Assembly: GCF_002846415.1 (NCBI RefSeq)
Contig: NZ_PJMX01000001.1
Coordinates: forward strand, 1,116,001 to 1,180,000
Source: Streptomyces sp. TLI_146
GTDB lineage: Bacteria > Actinomycetota > Actinomycetes > Streptomycetales > Streptomycetaceae
DNA length: 64,000 bases
Direction: 5' to 3'
In this document: positions 46,551 through 55,187 of the stretch, one piece after another
Layout: each line of letters starts with the position of its first letter
Numbering within the stretch: position 1 is the stretch's first letter
Position numbers and translations under genes: made by a program
Notes under the pieces: generated by a model
What the model was told of the DNA's origin: nothing
The model's database searches: none
The model's input: the letters and a program-made list of their open reading frames with translations, nothing else

Positions 46551-47207
46551 GTGGATCTCTTCTCACGCTCGTGGACGGCGTTGCGCACGGCGGTCGCCGA
46601 CCTCCCGGACGAGGACTTCGAGCGGCCGTCCGGCTGCACCGGCTGGCTCGTACGGGATCTCGTCTGCCACCTGGTCATCGACGCGCAGGACGTCCTGATC
46701 ACCCTCGCCACCCCCGCCGACGGGGAACCGACCGTCGACGCGGTGACGTACTGGACCGTCGAGGACCGGCCGCCGACCGGCGAGGACCCGCTCGACGCGC
46801 TGACCGTACGGCTGGCCGCCGCATATCAGGAACCGCGTCTGCTCACGTTCCACCTCGACGACGTCGGCTCCGCCGCCGGCCGCGCCGCCCGGCTCGCGGA
46901 TCCCACCGCCCGGGTGAGCACCCGCGACGAGGTGCTGACCGTGGCCGACTACCTCTCCGCGTACGTCCTGGAGTGGACGCTGCACCACCTCGACCTGATC
47001 GCGCACCTACCGGAGGTGCCCGGGCCGCCCACCGAGGGCCTGGCCCGGACCCGCGCGATGCTGGAGGAGATCGCCGGTGCGGCGTTCCCCGCGTCGTTCA
47101 CCGACACCGACGCGCTCCTGATCGGCACCGGCCGCCGGGCTCCGACGGCGGCCGAGAAGGCCGAACTCGGCGCGCTGGCCGCGCGGTTGCCGTTCGTCCT
47201 GGGCTGA
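46551..47207 (+). CDS. Maleylpyruvate isomerase N-terminal/DinB-like protein
   Basis: This 218-residue helical-bundle protein of the mycothiol-dependent DinB/maleylpyruvate-isomerase N-terminal group opens with FSRSWTALRTAVADLPDEDF and continues with GCTGWLVRDLVCHLVIDAQD, whose histidine is one metal ligand, and EWTLHHLDLIAHLPE, which carries the others. Members use mycothiol as cofactor in detoxification or isomerisation. The start is GTG at 46551; TTG 46515 is possible. It appears monocistronic and is followed by a terminator-like hairpin. Confidence 0.85.
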   Translation: MDLFSRSWTALRTAVADLPDEDFERPSGCTGWLVRDLVCHLVIDAQDVLITLATPADGEPTVDAVTYWTVEDRPPTGEDPLDALTVRLAAAYQEPRLLTFHLDDVGSAAGRAARLADPTARVSTRDEVLTVADYLSAYVLEWTLHHLDLIAHLPEVPGPPTEGLARTRAMLEEIAGAAFPASFTDTDALLIGTGRRAPTAAEKAELGALAARLPFVLG

Positions 47208-47211
47208 CCGG

Positions 47212-47228
47212 GCCCCGAGGCCCGGGGC
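47212..47228. terminator. Short hairpin between convergent genes
   Basis: GCCCCG-AGGCC-CGGGGC is a six-base stem between the stop of the DinB-like gene and the 3' end of the receiver gene. It is short and has no T-run, so it is a modest candidate. Confidence 0.35.
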
Positions 47229-47678
47229 TCACGCCGTGGATGGTGTGCGGGTGTAGAGGTCGGCGAGGGTACGGACGTGGCAGCACAGCGCCCACGGGTC
47301 GAGGGGCTTGAGGAGGATCCCGGCGGCGCCGAGCTTGAACGCGAGCTGGGCGAGCCGGTTGTCGCGGCTGGTGCCGGTGACCAGCAGGACGGGCAGGTCG
47401 CGGGTCTGGTCCAGGCGATGGAGGTAGTCCAGCGTCTGCAGGCCGTCGATGTGCGGCATCACGACGTCCATCACCACGGCGGCCACGGGCTCGCGCAGCA
47501 CCGTTTTCAGGGCCTGTTCGCCGCTGGTGGCCCGCAGGACCGGGCGGCCCAGCGGAGTGAGGGCGTGCTCCAGGGCGAACAGGTTGTCCTCGTGGTCGTC
47601 GACCAGCAGAAGCGCCTGCCCGGGTTCCGGCGGCGAACCGCTTCCGGACACACGGGAAGAAGGAGGTGGTACGGGCAC
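47229..47678 (-). CDS. Receiver-only response regulator
   Basis: This 149-residue protein has a short Pro/Ser-rich leader followed by a CheY-type receiver domain: ALLLVDDHEDNLFALEHAL with the acidic pair, VAAVVMDVVMPHIDGLQ with the phospho-acceptor aspartate, VLLVTGTSRDN with the switch threonine region and GILLKPLDPW with the lysine. There is no output domain, so it should act through protein contact. The start is GTG at 47678, with GGGAG six bases upstream. It may receive phosphate from an unlinked hybrid kinase. Confidence 0.88.
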   Translation of the reverse strand: MPVPPPSSRVSGSGSPPEPGQALLLVDDHEDNLFALEHALTPLGRPVLRATSGEQALKTVLREPVAAVVMDVVMPHIDGLQTLDYLHRLDQTRDLPVLLVTGTSRDNRLAQLAFKLGAAGILLKPLDPWALCCHVRTLADLYTRTPSTA

Positions 47679-47857
47679 AGACGGCTCCCACTGATCGGCT
47701 GCATGGCGATGAGCAGGGCAGCCGCTTCCTGACCACTCCGGAACCGAGCATATCCAGATCCGGCGGGCCGGTGCCACCGGGTCCGGGTCCCTCACGAGTG
47801 CCCTCACCATTGCCCTCGGCGGCAAGGGAGTTCAGCTCGTGCCGGACCCGGATCCAG

Positions 47858-48508
47858 TCACTGCTCGGCGAGGAGGTACGGCAGTTTGCGCATGTCGTGG
47901 AAGACGACGGTGTCCGGGCCTTCGAGCCGCTCGGCCGGAGTCAGCCCTCCGGCATAGCCGAAGGCGCGCATCCCGGCGGCCCGGGCGGCCTCGACGCCGG
48001 GACGGCTGTCCTCGACCACCACACACGCGGCCGGGTCGACACCCATCCGCCGGGCCGCGTACAGGAACAGGTCCGGCGCCGGCTTGCCGCGCGCGACTTC
48101 GGTGGCACTGTGGATACGCCCCTCGAAGCGCTCGTACAGACCGGTGCGGCCGAGGGTGTGGCGCATCTTGTCGTGGGAACCGCTGGAGGCGACACACGTC
48201 GGCAGGGTGATCGCGTCGAGCGCCTCGGGCAGCCCGTCGACGGGCAACAGCCCCGCGTCCACCGCCTCCCGGTGGAGCACCTCGAACCGCTCCCGCCAGA
48301 CGAGCGCTGTCTCCGCGCCCAGCCGGGCGGTGATCTGCTCGCCTATCGAGGCGTTGGAGCGCCCGATGAAACGGTCGATGACCTCGTCCTCGGTGAGCGG
48401 CCACCCCAGCTCCGCGCCGAGGGCGACCTGTACGCGCACGGCGATGCGTTCACTGTCGACCAGCACACCGTCGCAGTCGAATATCACGAGTTCAATCGGC
48501 TTGATCAT
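47858..48508 (-). CDS. HAD-superfamily phosphatase/phosphomutase
   Basis: This 216-residue HAD hydrolase has nucleophile motif VIFDCDGVLVDSE, motif II VASSGSHDKM, lysine in ARGKPAPDLFLYAA and motif IV VVVEDSRPGVEAARAAG. The helical cap between residues 20 and 95 places it with beta-phosphoglucomutase and sugar-phosphate phosphatases. The start is ATG at 48508. It lies between the receiver and the GAF-ANTAR gene on the same strand but not tightly coupled to either. The substrate is probably a small phosphorylated sugar. Confidence 0.93.
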   Translation of the reverse strand: MIKPIELVIFDCDGVLVDSERIAVRVQVALGAELGWPLTEDEVIDRFIGRSNASIGEQITARLGAETALVWRERFEVLHREAVDAGLLPVDGLPEALDAITLPTCVASSGSHDKMRHTLGRTGLYERFEGRIHSATEVARGKPAPDLFLYAARRMGVDPAACVVVEDSRPGVEAARAAGMRAFGYAGGLTPAERLEGPDTVVFHDMRKLPYLLAEQ

Positions 48509-48527
48509 CGTCGCAGCATAGAGCCGA

Positions 48528-49415
48528 TCACGAATCCGAACGCGTGCCCGTATCGGTATCCGCGTCCGTGTCTCTCGACCCGCCCAGGGCGTGCAGGTGC
48601 TCCAACGCGTCCATTACGACGGTGCGTTCGTGCCAGGCAAGCCAGCGCCCGACCTGGTGACCGGTGGCGACGAGGGCCTTCTCCTGGGCCGGGTGCAGAT
48701 CCTTCGTGGGGCGCTCCAGGTGCGCGGACACCATGCCCAGGCACGCGCCCGACTCGCCGACCAGCGGAACGCTGTGGCAGGCGCGGCTGCCCGCCACGAG
48801 GATGGTGTGTCGTGCCTCTTCGGTGAACACCGGGTCGGCGGCCACATCGTGCACGGTGGTCAACGCCACGTCTCTGGCCGCCTTCGCACACGACGTACCG
48901 TCCTCGCCCACGAAGGCGAAGAACTCCACGAAGTGCTCGCTGAGGCCGGTGTGGTGTTCCATGCGCAGCCCGTTGGCGGCGCGGTCGGCGATCTGTACGT
49001 TGCCCATGTCGGTGCCCGTCACGGCCAGGGTCTGCGACAGGACCGCGCCGAGCACCGCGCTCCGGTTGGCCCGGCCCGGGTCGTCCACACCGACCGTGTC
49101 CAGGAGCGGCGGCTTTCGGCGCACCCGTCCCGGGAACCACAACTCCTGCGGGTCGTCGGGTCTTTGGGTACGCACCACGGCCTCGGCCAGCACGCGCAGT
49201 TTCACGTTGAAACGTTGCGAAGACTGGCGCAGCAGCGCGAACGCGCTCTCGGCGTCGGGCAGTCGGTAGCGCTCCTGCAGGATGCCCTGGGCGTGCGAGA
49301 TCAGGGGGCGGCTGCGGACCTGGGCCCGGAGATTGCGCACCTCCTCGCGCAGCCGCGCCACCTCCTCGCCCTCGCCTCCTCCATACCGCCCGTCACCCTT
49401 GCCCATGTCCCCCAT
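48528..49415 (-). CDS. ANTAR-GAF signalling protein
   Basis: This 295-residue protein begins with a coiled coil (EEVARLREEVRNLRAQVRSR), an ANTAR domain (LISHAQGILQERYRLPDAES, FALLRQSSQRFNVKLRVLAE) and then a GAF domain of about 150 residues (MGNVQIADRAANGLRMEHHT; ARHTILVAGSRACHSVPLVG). The order ANTAR then GAF is the reverse of the usual GAF-ANTAR. GAF would sense a small ligand and ANTAR bind RNA. The start is ATG at 49415 with AAGGAG five bases before. The DUF5133 gene lies 23 bases upstream, so they form an operon. Confidence 0.88.
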   Translation of the reverse strand: MGDMGKGDGRYGGGEGEEVARLREEVRNLRAQVRSRPLISHAQGILQERYRLPDAESAFALLRQSSQRFNVKLRVLAEAVVRTQRPDDPQELWFPGRVRRKPPLLDTVGVDDPGRANRSAVLGAVLSQTLAVTGTDMGNVQIADRAANGLRMEHHTGLSEHFVEFFAFVGEDGTSCAKAARDVALTTVHDVAADPVFTEEARHTILVAGSRACHSVPLVGESGACLGMVSAHLERPTKDLHPAQEKALVATGHQVGRWLAWHERTVVMDALEHLHALGGSRDTDADTDTGTRSDS

Positions 49416-49438
49416 CCCGTCTCCTTCCGGGGACCCGT

Positions 49439-49666
49439 TCACGCGCTCAGCACGGAGTCGTCGAAGGTGCGCGCACCGGGCAGCCGGTGACGTGCGGCGA
49501 TCACGGCCGCGTCGACGTCCCGCGTCCCCGTCGACACACACAGGGTGTAGGAGACGTCCTCAAGCCGCCGACGGGTGGCCTCGCCCCCCTCGGCGGCGTT
49601 CAGCGCGCACAGCGCGTCGTATTCGGCGAGCAGATCACGCAGCACTGCCGGGTGAGCCATCAACAT
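49439..49666 (-). CDS. DUF5133-like small protein
   Basis: This 75-residue protein, largely two helices, is AVLRDLLAEYDALCALNAAE, then a variable linker and DVSYTLCVSTGTRDVDAAVI. The opening MLMAHPAVLRDLL matches what I recall of DUF5133 proteins of Streptomyces, which are often next to ANTAR/GAF or STAS genes. The start is ATG at 49666 with GGAGG upstream. It leads the operon with the ANTAR-GAF protein. No enzymatic motif is visible; an adaptor role is possible. Confidence 0.75.
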   Translation of the reverse strand: MLMAHPAVLRDLLAEYDALCALNAAEGGEATRRRLEDVSYTLCVSTGTRDVDAAVIAARHRLPGARTFDDSVLSA

Positions 49667-50093
49667 GAGGGACCCCTCCACTCGATACGGTCACGATACG
49701 TTTCCGACTGCCCCGGCTCCTCACCCGTACACACTTCTACAACGTCGTGCGCGTCACTTGGGCACGGAGGCCGCGCGGTGGCAACGAGCGTCCGGGGAAG
49801 GCCTGTTCGGACAACCGGGTCCGGTGCCCGCTATGTGCCGCCCAACCGGCGTAGTGTCAGAGGGAATCCGTAGATGCCTACACCGGCACGAACACCGTTC
49901 TGATGCCGGCATGCGGCGGCCCCGTCGAGGGGAGGCGCCATGCCGCCCGCGGACACCCGCCCGGTCCTGTGCGGCCGGTCGTCAGCCCCGCCGCGCGACG
50001 GGCCCGGCTGCCGCACCGCCGTGGACAGCCGCGGCGGACACCAGGTGCGGCCTCCGCGAGGTCATCGCGGTGCGGGCAGGGAAGAGGCCGCTC
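49667..50093. other. Long divergent intergenic region
   Basis: This stretch of 427 bases lies between the DUF5133 and STAS genes. Reading frames cross it but show no conserved segment or ribosome site, so I see no gene. Promoters for both directions should lie here; no clear consensus pair was found. Confidence 0.5.
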
Positions 50094-50441
50094 GTGCACC
50101 CCCCTCTGTACACCGACGCGCTGCTGCGGATCTGGGGCACCGCCGACCCTCCTGGCCTGCGGCTCGCCGGTCAGGTCGACGTGACCAACCAGACCGCGCT
50201 TGTGAGCCATCTGCTCGCCATGGACCAGGCCCCCGCGGACGTCACGCTGGACCTCAACGAGGTCACGTTCCTGAACTTCGCCTCACTTCACGTACTGGTG
50301 ACCTTCGCCGAGCTGCTGGAACCCGGCCGCCGCCTGATCGTGCACACCCGGACCGGTGCCGTCGCCCAGATGCTCCGCGCCTGCGGCTGGGACCGGCCCG
50401 AGGTGCCGCTGACCCTGCTTGAGGAGATCCCCGATGAGTAG
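50094..50441 (+). CDS. STAS-domain anti-sigma-factor antagonist
   Basis: This 115-residue STAS protein has LRLAGQVDVTNQTALVSHL, VTLDLNEVTFLNFASLHVLV (where the regulatory serine normally follows the aspartate; here the loop reads LNFASLH, so the serine is two positions later) and LIVHTRTGAVAQMLRACGWD. Such proteins bind anti-sigma kinases. The start is GTG at 50094 with AGAGG six bases before; GTG codons upstream are less likely. It overlaps the next gene by eight bases, and that gene encodes an anti-sigma-like ATPase, a natural partner. Confidence 0.85.
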   Translation: MHPPLYTDALLRIWGTADPPGLRLAGQVDVTNQTALVSHLLAMDQAPADVTLDLNEVTFLNFASLHVLVTFAELLEPGRRLIVHTRTGAVAQMLRACGWDRPEVPLTLLEEIPDE

Positions 50442-51390
50442 TCCGCGCGCGCCGTCCCGGCCGGAGCCGGCTCCCCACGCGCACCATCTCCTGCTCTACA
50501 GCGACGACGAGCAGTTCCTGGCCGCCGCGCTCCCCTTCACCCACGACGGCGTCGCCGCCGGGGAGCCCGTCTTCGTCGCCACCACACGGCACAACACCGC
50601 ACTGCTGCGCCACCGGCTGGGGCCGTGGGCCGAGAACGTCGCCTTCGCACCCGCCCACTGGTACCGCACCCCCGCCCAGGCCCTGCTCGCTTTCCACGAC
50701 AGGGCTCATGCCACGCCCGGCCCGTCCCGGGTACTGGGCGAGACCCCCTGGATCGGGCTCACCCCCGACCAGGCCCGCGAGTGGAACCGCTACGAATCGC
50801 TGCTCACCCTCGCCCTGGCCTCGACCGGTGCCTGGCACCTGTGCCCGTACGACACCCGCACCCTGCCCGCCCACGTCCTGCACACCGCCCAGCTCACCCA
50901 TCCCACTCTCACCACCGGAGCCGCCCACCGCCCCAACCCCGCCCACGTCACGCCCGAGCGGTTCAGTGCGGCCTGCGACAGTGTGCCGCTGCCCGAACCA
51001 CCGGTCGGCTGCGCCGAGTTCCGATTCGACGGGCCCCGGCAGATCGCCGATCTACGGGCGTTCACCGAACGGCTCGCGCACCGCGCGTCGCTGCCCGCCG
51101 ACCGGATCGACAGTCTGCTGATCTGTGTCGACGAGGCCGCCGCGAACGCCGTACGACACGGTGGCGGAACCGGCCGCTGCCGGATGTGGACCACGGTCGC
51201 CGAGGTGTTCTGCGAGATCAGCGACCCCAAGGGCACGCTGGACACCGCCCTGGCCGGATACCTCCCACCCGACATCTCCCATCTGGACGGCCGAGGGCTG
51301 TGGATCATCCGGCAGCTCAGCGACGCCGCCGACATGCGCACCACCCACCACGGCACGACCATCCGCATCCGGATCAGCCGCCGCCGGTGA
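50434..51390 (+). CDS. MEDS domain-HATPase anti-sigma-like sensor
   Basis: This 318-residue protein has an N-terminal MEDS-type sensory domain (HAHHLLLYSDDEQFLAAALP, VFVATTRHNTALLRHRL; YESLLTLALASTGAWHLCPY) and a C-terminal histidine-kinase-like ATPase of the RsbW/SpoIIAB group (RIDSLLICVDEAAANAVRHG with the N-box; GRGLWIIRQLSD with the G-box). It should bind or phosphorylate the STAS partner encoded just upstream, whose stop its ATG at 50434 overlaps. The pair forms a partner-switching module whose target sigma factor is not in the window. Confidence 0.9.
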   Translation: MSSPRAPSRPEPAPHAHHLLLYSDDEQFLAAALPFTHDGVAAGEPVFVATTRHNTALLRHRLGPWAENVAFAPAHWYRTPAQALLAFHDRAHATPGPSRVLGETPWIGLTPDQAREWNRYESLLTLALASTGAWHLCPYDTRTLPAHVLHTAQLTHPTLTTGAAHRPNPAHVTPERFSAACDSVPLPEPPVGCAEFRFDGPRQIADLRAFTERLAHRASLPADRIDSLLICVDEAAANAVRHGGGTGRCRMWTTVAEVFCEISDPKGTLDTALAGYLPPDISHLDGRGLWIIRQLSDAADMRTTHHGTTIRIRISRRR

Positions 51391-51428
51391 CAACGACGTG
51401 GTGGTGCGCCCCTGCCCCTGCGGGTGGG

Positions 51429-52424
51429 TTACCGCACCGCCGACGACCCGGCCCGCTCACCGGGCTCGGCACCGGCCGGAACCTCGTAGATCCTGCCGTT
51501 GACGCCCGACCGGTAGAGCTTGCCCGCCGAGAACCCGCGGGCGCCGTTCCCATAGGTGATCTGGGTGGAGAGGTACAGGCCCGACTCCACCGCGCAGAGG
51601 CTCTCTCCTTCGACGCGCCAGATCTGCCCTGCCGTGTGGGTGGCGATCAGCGGGCGTCCCCGGCCGTCCAGGGTGAGCCCGTCGGGGAAGGCGAGGGCGT
51701 CGGACGGGGCCGCGGAGATCCAGCGCCGGGAGTGTGCCGGGTCATCGGCCGGGATGCGGTAGAGGCCGGGGGCGACGGTGGTCTGGATGACGTAGACCTG
51801 CGTTCCGTCGGGGGAGACGGCGATCCCGTTGGGCTGCCGCACCTGGGCCCAGGAGGGGTCGACACGCCCGTCCGGCGTGACGCGGCCGATGCTGCGGCCG
51901 CCCAGGGTCGTGGTGTACACGGTGCCGTCGGGCGCCAGGGCGACGCCGTCGATGCCGCCGAGCCCCGACGCGTACGTGCTGACCTGGCCGGATTCCGGAT
52001 CCACCAGCAGCAGTTTCGACAGCGGAAGAGCGTCCCCGGTGAGCGAGTGCAGGACGTCGTTCCCGGTGCCGACGAGGAGACGGCCGTCCTCGCGGACGAC
52101 GATCCCGCCGTTGGCGCCGATGTTCCCGGTGAGGGGCACGGGGGTGCTGCCCGGCGCGTCGATGCGGTAGACGCGGCCCGTGAAGTAGGCGGTGGCGAAC
52201 ATCCGGCCCCGCTTGTCCACCGCGATCGACTCGACCCAGTCGGATAGGTGCGCCACTTCGACCGGCGGCGCCGATCGTCGGGCGTCACAGGCGGGTGCCG
52301 CGTGGGCGGGGGCGGGGGTCAACACCGCTGCGGCTGCCGCCAGTACGAGCGCGGGAGCGAGGGCGCGGCGCCGCCCGCGTAAGGCGGCGCCGCGCATCCT
52401 GTTCGGCTTCACTTTCCTCTTCAT
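51429..52424 (-). CDS. Secreted SMP-30-like propeller protein
   Basis: This 331-residue exported propeller protein has a basic N-region and a hydrophobic signal (LAPALVLAAAAAVLTPAPAH, cut near HAAPA). Blades of the SMP-30/NHL kind follow: VESIAVDKRGRMFATAYFTG, IGANGGIVVREDGRLLVGTG, GIDGVALAPDGTVYTTTLGG, PNGIAVSPDGTQVYVIQ and FPDGLTLDGRGRPLIATH. The acidic residues of the lactonase calcium site are only partly present. It converges with the MEDS-HATPase gene. Role unknown; extracellular lactonase or binding protein. Confidence 0.85.
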   Translation of the reverse strand: MKRKVKPNRMRGAALRGRRRALAPALVLAAAAAVLTPAPAHAAPACDARRSAPPVEVAHLSDWVESIAVDKRGRMFATAYFTGRVYRIDAPGSTPVPLTGNIGANGGIVVREDGRLLVGTGNDVLHSLTGDALPLSKLLLVDPESGQVSTYASGLGGIDGVALAPDGTVYTTTLGGRSIGRVTPDGRVDPSWAQVRQPNGIAVSPDGTQVYVIQTTVAPGLYRIPADDPAHSRRWISAAPSDALAFPDGLTLDGRGRPLIATHTAGQIWRVEGESLCAVESGLYLSTQITYGNGARGFSAGKLYRSGVNGRIYEVPAGAEPGERAGSSAVR

Positions 52425-52519
52425 CGATACCCCTCCAAGGTCAAGTTGCCCTGCCCGCCGAAGTATCGACCCGAGGATCTTCCCGCGCTACCCCCCGGTA
52501 ACCTGCCCGGTGGTGCCGG

Positions 52520-53551
52520 TCAGCGCGGCAGTTCGACCGTCACGTGCGGGGCCAGCGCGCGGAGGAAGTCCGCCGCGTCGAACATCGCCCCGGCCGAGGC
52601 CACGCCCGTCGTGCGGGTGCGCCCGGCCAGGATGCGCTGGACGGCCTCCACCGCCAGGGGTGCGGTGACCGCGTAGATGTCCTGGCCATGGGCCGTGGCG
52701 CGGCGCTCGGTACCGCCCGCGCGGACCAGGACGTCGACGACGAAGGTCTGCTCCGAGCGCCCCAGGGCGTCGACGGACCGCGGCTCAGGCGTGCTCTCCT
52801 CGGCCAGGTCCCTCGCCGCCTCCACGGCCATGTAGGTGCGCACTTCACGCACATCCACATGGCTGGGAACCGTCACGACGTCGGCCATGGTGAACTCGGC
52901 GATCACCGCTCGCCGTCCCAGCGGCTCCGGGAAGTCCCAGTCCTGCTCCCACACGTCGTCGTCGTGGTACTGCAACGCGCCGTCGGCGAACCGCACCCGT
53001 CGGCCCCCACGACGCTCGTGGGACACCTGGCCCGCCGCCCGGGTACCCGCCGTGGGGTGCCAGCTGCTCAGTCCGTACGCGACGTGCACCTCGTCCGCGG
53101 CGGTCAACTCCCCCATCGCCGCGGTCACCAGCAGGTCGCCAAGACCCCCGTAGAAGGCCATCGCCGGAACCACGGGGACCTCGGCCTTGCCCGCCGCCTC
53201 CGCGTGGTCGGCGAACATCGACACGTTCGCTTCGAGCTCCGCGGCGACGTCGAGGTACGGGATCCCCGCACGCAGGGCCGCCTCGGCGACGGGGCCACCG
53301 GTCAGCGCGAACGGTCCGGCGCAGTTGATGACGGCGACGGCGCCCGCGAGCGCCCGGTCCAGCGAGGCCGGGTCGTCCACGGTGGCCGGCCTCACCTCCA
53401 CGTCCGCCCACTCGGCGGCCAGCGCCTCCAACTGGGCGGCGTTGCGGCCGGAGGCGACGGTCGCGAGGCCGCGCCTTCGCAGTTCGGCGACGACGAAACG
53501 ACCCGTGTGGCCGTTGGCCCCGTAGACGACGACCGCACCTGCTGTACTCAT
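52520..53551 (-). CDS. Saccharopine-dehydrogenase-like oxidoreductase
   Basis: This 343-residue protein of the saccharopine dehydrogenase/trans-acting enoyl reductase group has a Rossmann start VVVYGANGHTGRFVVAELRR, then AVINCAGPFALTGGPVAEAA, IPYLDVAAELEANVSMFADH and PAMAFYGGLGDLLVTAAMG. Members reduce double bonds in lipid or polyketide intermediates, but most are uncharacterised. The start is ATG at 53551. A CebR box lies 193 bases upstream, too far for a confident link. No polyketide genes are nearby. Confidence 0.85.
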   Translation of the reverse strand: MSTAGAVVVYGANGHTGRFVVAELRRRGLATVASGRNAAQLEALAAEWADVEVRPATVDDPASLDRALAGAVAVINCAGPFALTGGPVAEAALRAGIPYLDVAAELEANVSMFADHAEAAGKAEVPVVPAMAFYGGLGDLLVTAAMGELTAADEVHVAYGLSSWHPTAGTRAAGQVSHERRGGRRVRFADGALQYHDDDVWEQDWDFPEPLGRRAVIAEFTMADVVTVPSHVDVREVRTYMAVEAARDLAEESTPEPRSVDALGRSEQTFVVDVLVRAGGTERRATAHGQDIYAVTAPLAVEAVQRILAGRTRTTGVASAGAMFDAADFLRALAPHVTVELPR

Positions 53552-53743
53552 GGTTCCCCCGCATCTCGATGTGCTGATGCGACCAGTCTCGCTGCGGACG
53601 GAACCCGACCGTGATGGTCCGGAACGACATCATGCGAACACTTTCGGACGCCGGGGGCCTCCTTCCTCTTCCTGGTGCCATGCACGGCCCTCCGGGACGG
53701 GCTCGGAGGGCGATGTGGGGGTTGTGCACAAGTCTTGAACCAG

Positions 53744-53757
53744 TGGGAGCGCTCCCA
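53744..53757. promoter_or_regulatory. Perfect CebR operator
   Basis: TGGGAGCGCTCCCA is the 14-base palindrome known for CebR, the cellobiose-responsive repressor of cellulose genes in Streptomyces. No intact cellulose gene follows closely on either strand. Confidence 0.9.
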
Positions 53758-53835
53758 GCATGGAGTTGGACGGGCCCGCGGTCAAGATGTTTGAGGAGTC
53801 GAAGTCAATCGAGCTCTCGTACGGTCAACTCTTCG

Positions 53836-54933
53836 CTATTCCAGGGCACTTGAGGACCCGTGGACCCCGCGCGCGTGCACCCGCAGGTTCCCCTTGCCGG
53901 GGGCGGCGACGCTCAGGGTGCCGTCGCCGACGACTTTCACGTCGCCGGTGACGGCGTCGGTGTAGCGGCGTTTGAAGGCCATGTCGCCGGAGATGCCCTC
54001 CGTCGAGTGCTGGCCCAGTTGCAGCGCGGGGACGGCGCGGCGGATCCGGTTGAGCCGCTGCACGTGCTTGACCAGGGGCTGGGCGAGCGTCGTGGCGACG
54101 GGTCCGGAGGCACGGGCGACCGTGCCGAAGCCGGAGGGCTCGACCACGAGGCCGTCGTACTCGAATCCGTCCCGCCTCTGGTCGTGGTACCAGCTCCACT
54201 GGGAGTCGCGGACGCCATGGACAGTGGGCGTGAACAGGCCCTTCGCTCCCCAGCGGGAGCTGTGGTCGTAGACGACGTCCTGGTAGATCTTCATGCCCTT
54301 GGCGTGGGCCGCGTTGATGAGGTCCTGGTAGGAGGCGCCCGCCGACTCCAGGCGCGGGTCGACCTTGTAGAAGTCGTAGCCGTGGTAGCCGTGGTAGTCG
54401 TAGTCGGAGCGGTTGAGGACCACCGGGGTGATCCAGACCGCCGAGAAGCCGAGGCCCTTCACGTAGTCGAGTTTCTCGACGAGCCCCTTGAAGTCACCCC
54501 GGAACATGGGGGCGTTGTCGTCGGCGTTGCCGGACTTCACGTGCTGGCTGCCGCCCCGGTCGTTGGCGCTGTCACCGTCGTAGAAGCGGGCGGTGAGGAC
54601 GAAGTGGATGGGATCCTCGCGCGGGTCCCCGCCGAGCGGCTGCCCCGCCTCGGTGTCGGGCGCGGCGGCGGCGCACGGGTCGTCGGCGGACGCGGTGACG
54701 GTCTTGTTTCTGACCGTGGAAATGCCGTCCTTCAGCTGGTAGTTGGCGCCGTTGTTGTTGTCCCAGACGCCGTTGCCGTTGTTGAAGGTGGCCTGCCAGG
54801 TGGTCGCGATCCGGCCGGGGTCGGCCCGCGGCGCTGCCAGGACCAGGCCGCCGAGCAGCCCGAGCGCGGTCACGAACGCCGCGAAGGGGCGCCGGGCGCG
54901 TGGGTTCCGTATACGACGGGGTGTGCGTCTCAT
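53836..54933 (-). pseudogene. GH13 alpha-amylase with internal deletions
   Basis: This 365-codon open frame begins with a signal and a starch-binding-like segment (WQATFNNGNGVWDNNNGANY), then a GH13 barrel start (IHFVLTARFYDGDSANDRGG, FSAVWITPV, region I as DVVYDHSSRWG). After GFEYDGLVV the catalytic heart, with the nucleophile aspartate, acid glutamate and the NHD-type motif, is missing. The frame resumes near 54090 with the far C-terminal part (VKHVQRLNRIRRAVPALQLG) and is joined a second time at KRRYT|DAVTGDVKVV near 53960. Both joins keep frame. The product could not be an active amylase. Start ATG 54933, with GGAG before. Confidence 0.78.
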
Positions 54934-55122
54934 GCGCGGCTCCAGTGTGGGGGCTGCCGCTATGAAGGGGGATGCGGCAGCCAGGCATGTGTGCACGCAA
55001 GAACTGGCGGAAATTTCCAGCAGGTTACTGCAGTGCGGAAGCTACCGGCGCGTGACCCCGACGCAAAGAGTCCGACTCCCTTGCCATGCACACCCCGAGC
55101 CCCTACCGTGATGCCCCACCAG

Positions 55123-55136
55123 TGGGAGCGCTTCCA
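55123..55136. promoter_or_regulatory. CebR-type operator before cellulase gene
   Basis: TGGGAGCGCTTCCA differs by one base from the CebR palindrome and lies 51 bases before the GH5 cellulase start, a normal place for repression. Cellobiose released by cellulose breakdown would lift it. Confidence 0.85.
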
Positions 55137-55187
55137 TCCGTCGGACGCCGGGCATCTGCCGTCGTCCCGGCCGTGAAGGATCCGCTC

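Noticed and set aside
53760..53951. Small plus-strand open frame just after the CebR box
   Set aside because: It lacks a ribosome site and its second half is Arg-rich antisense of the amylase remnant, so it was not called a gene.
55009..55018. GGAAATTTCC palindrome upstream of the amylase remnant as an operator
   Set aside because: It is short, AT-rich and found once; there is not enough to call a regulatory site.
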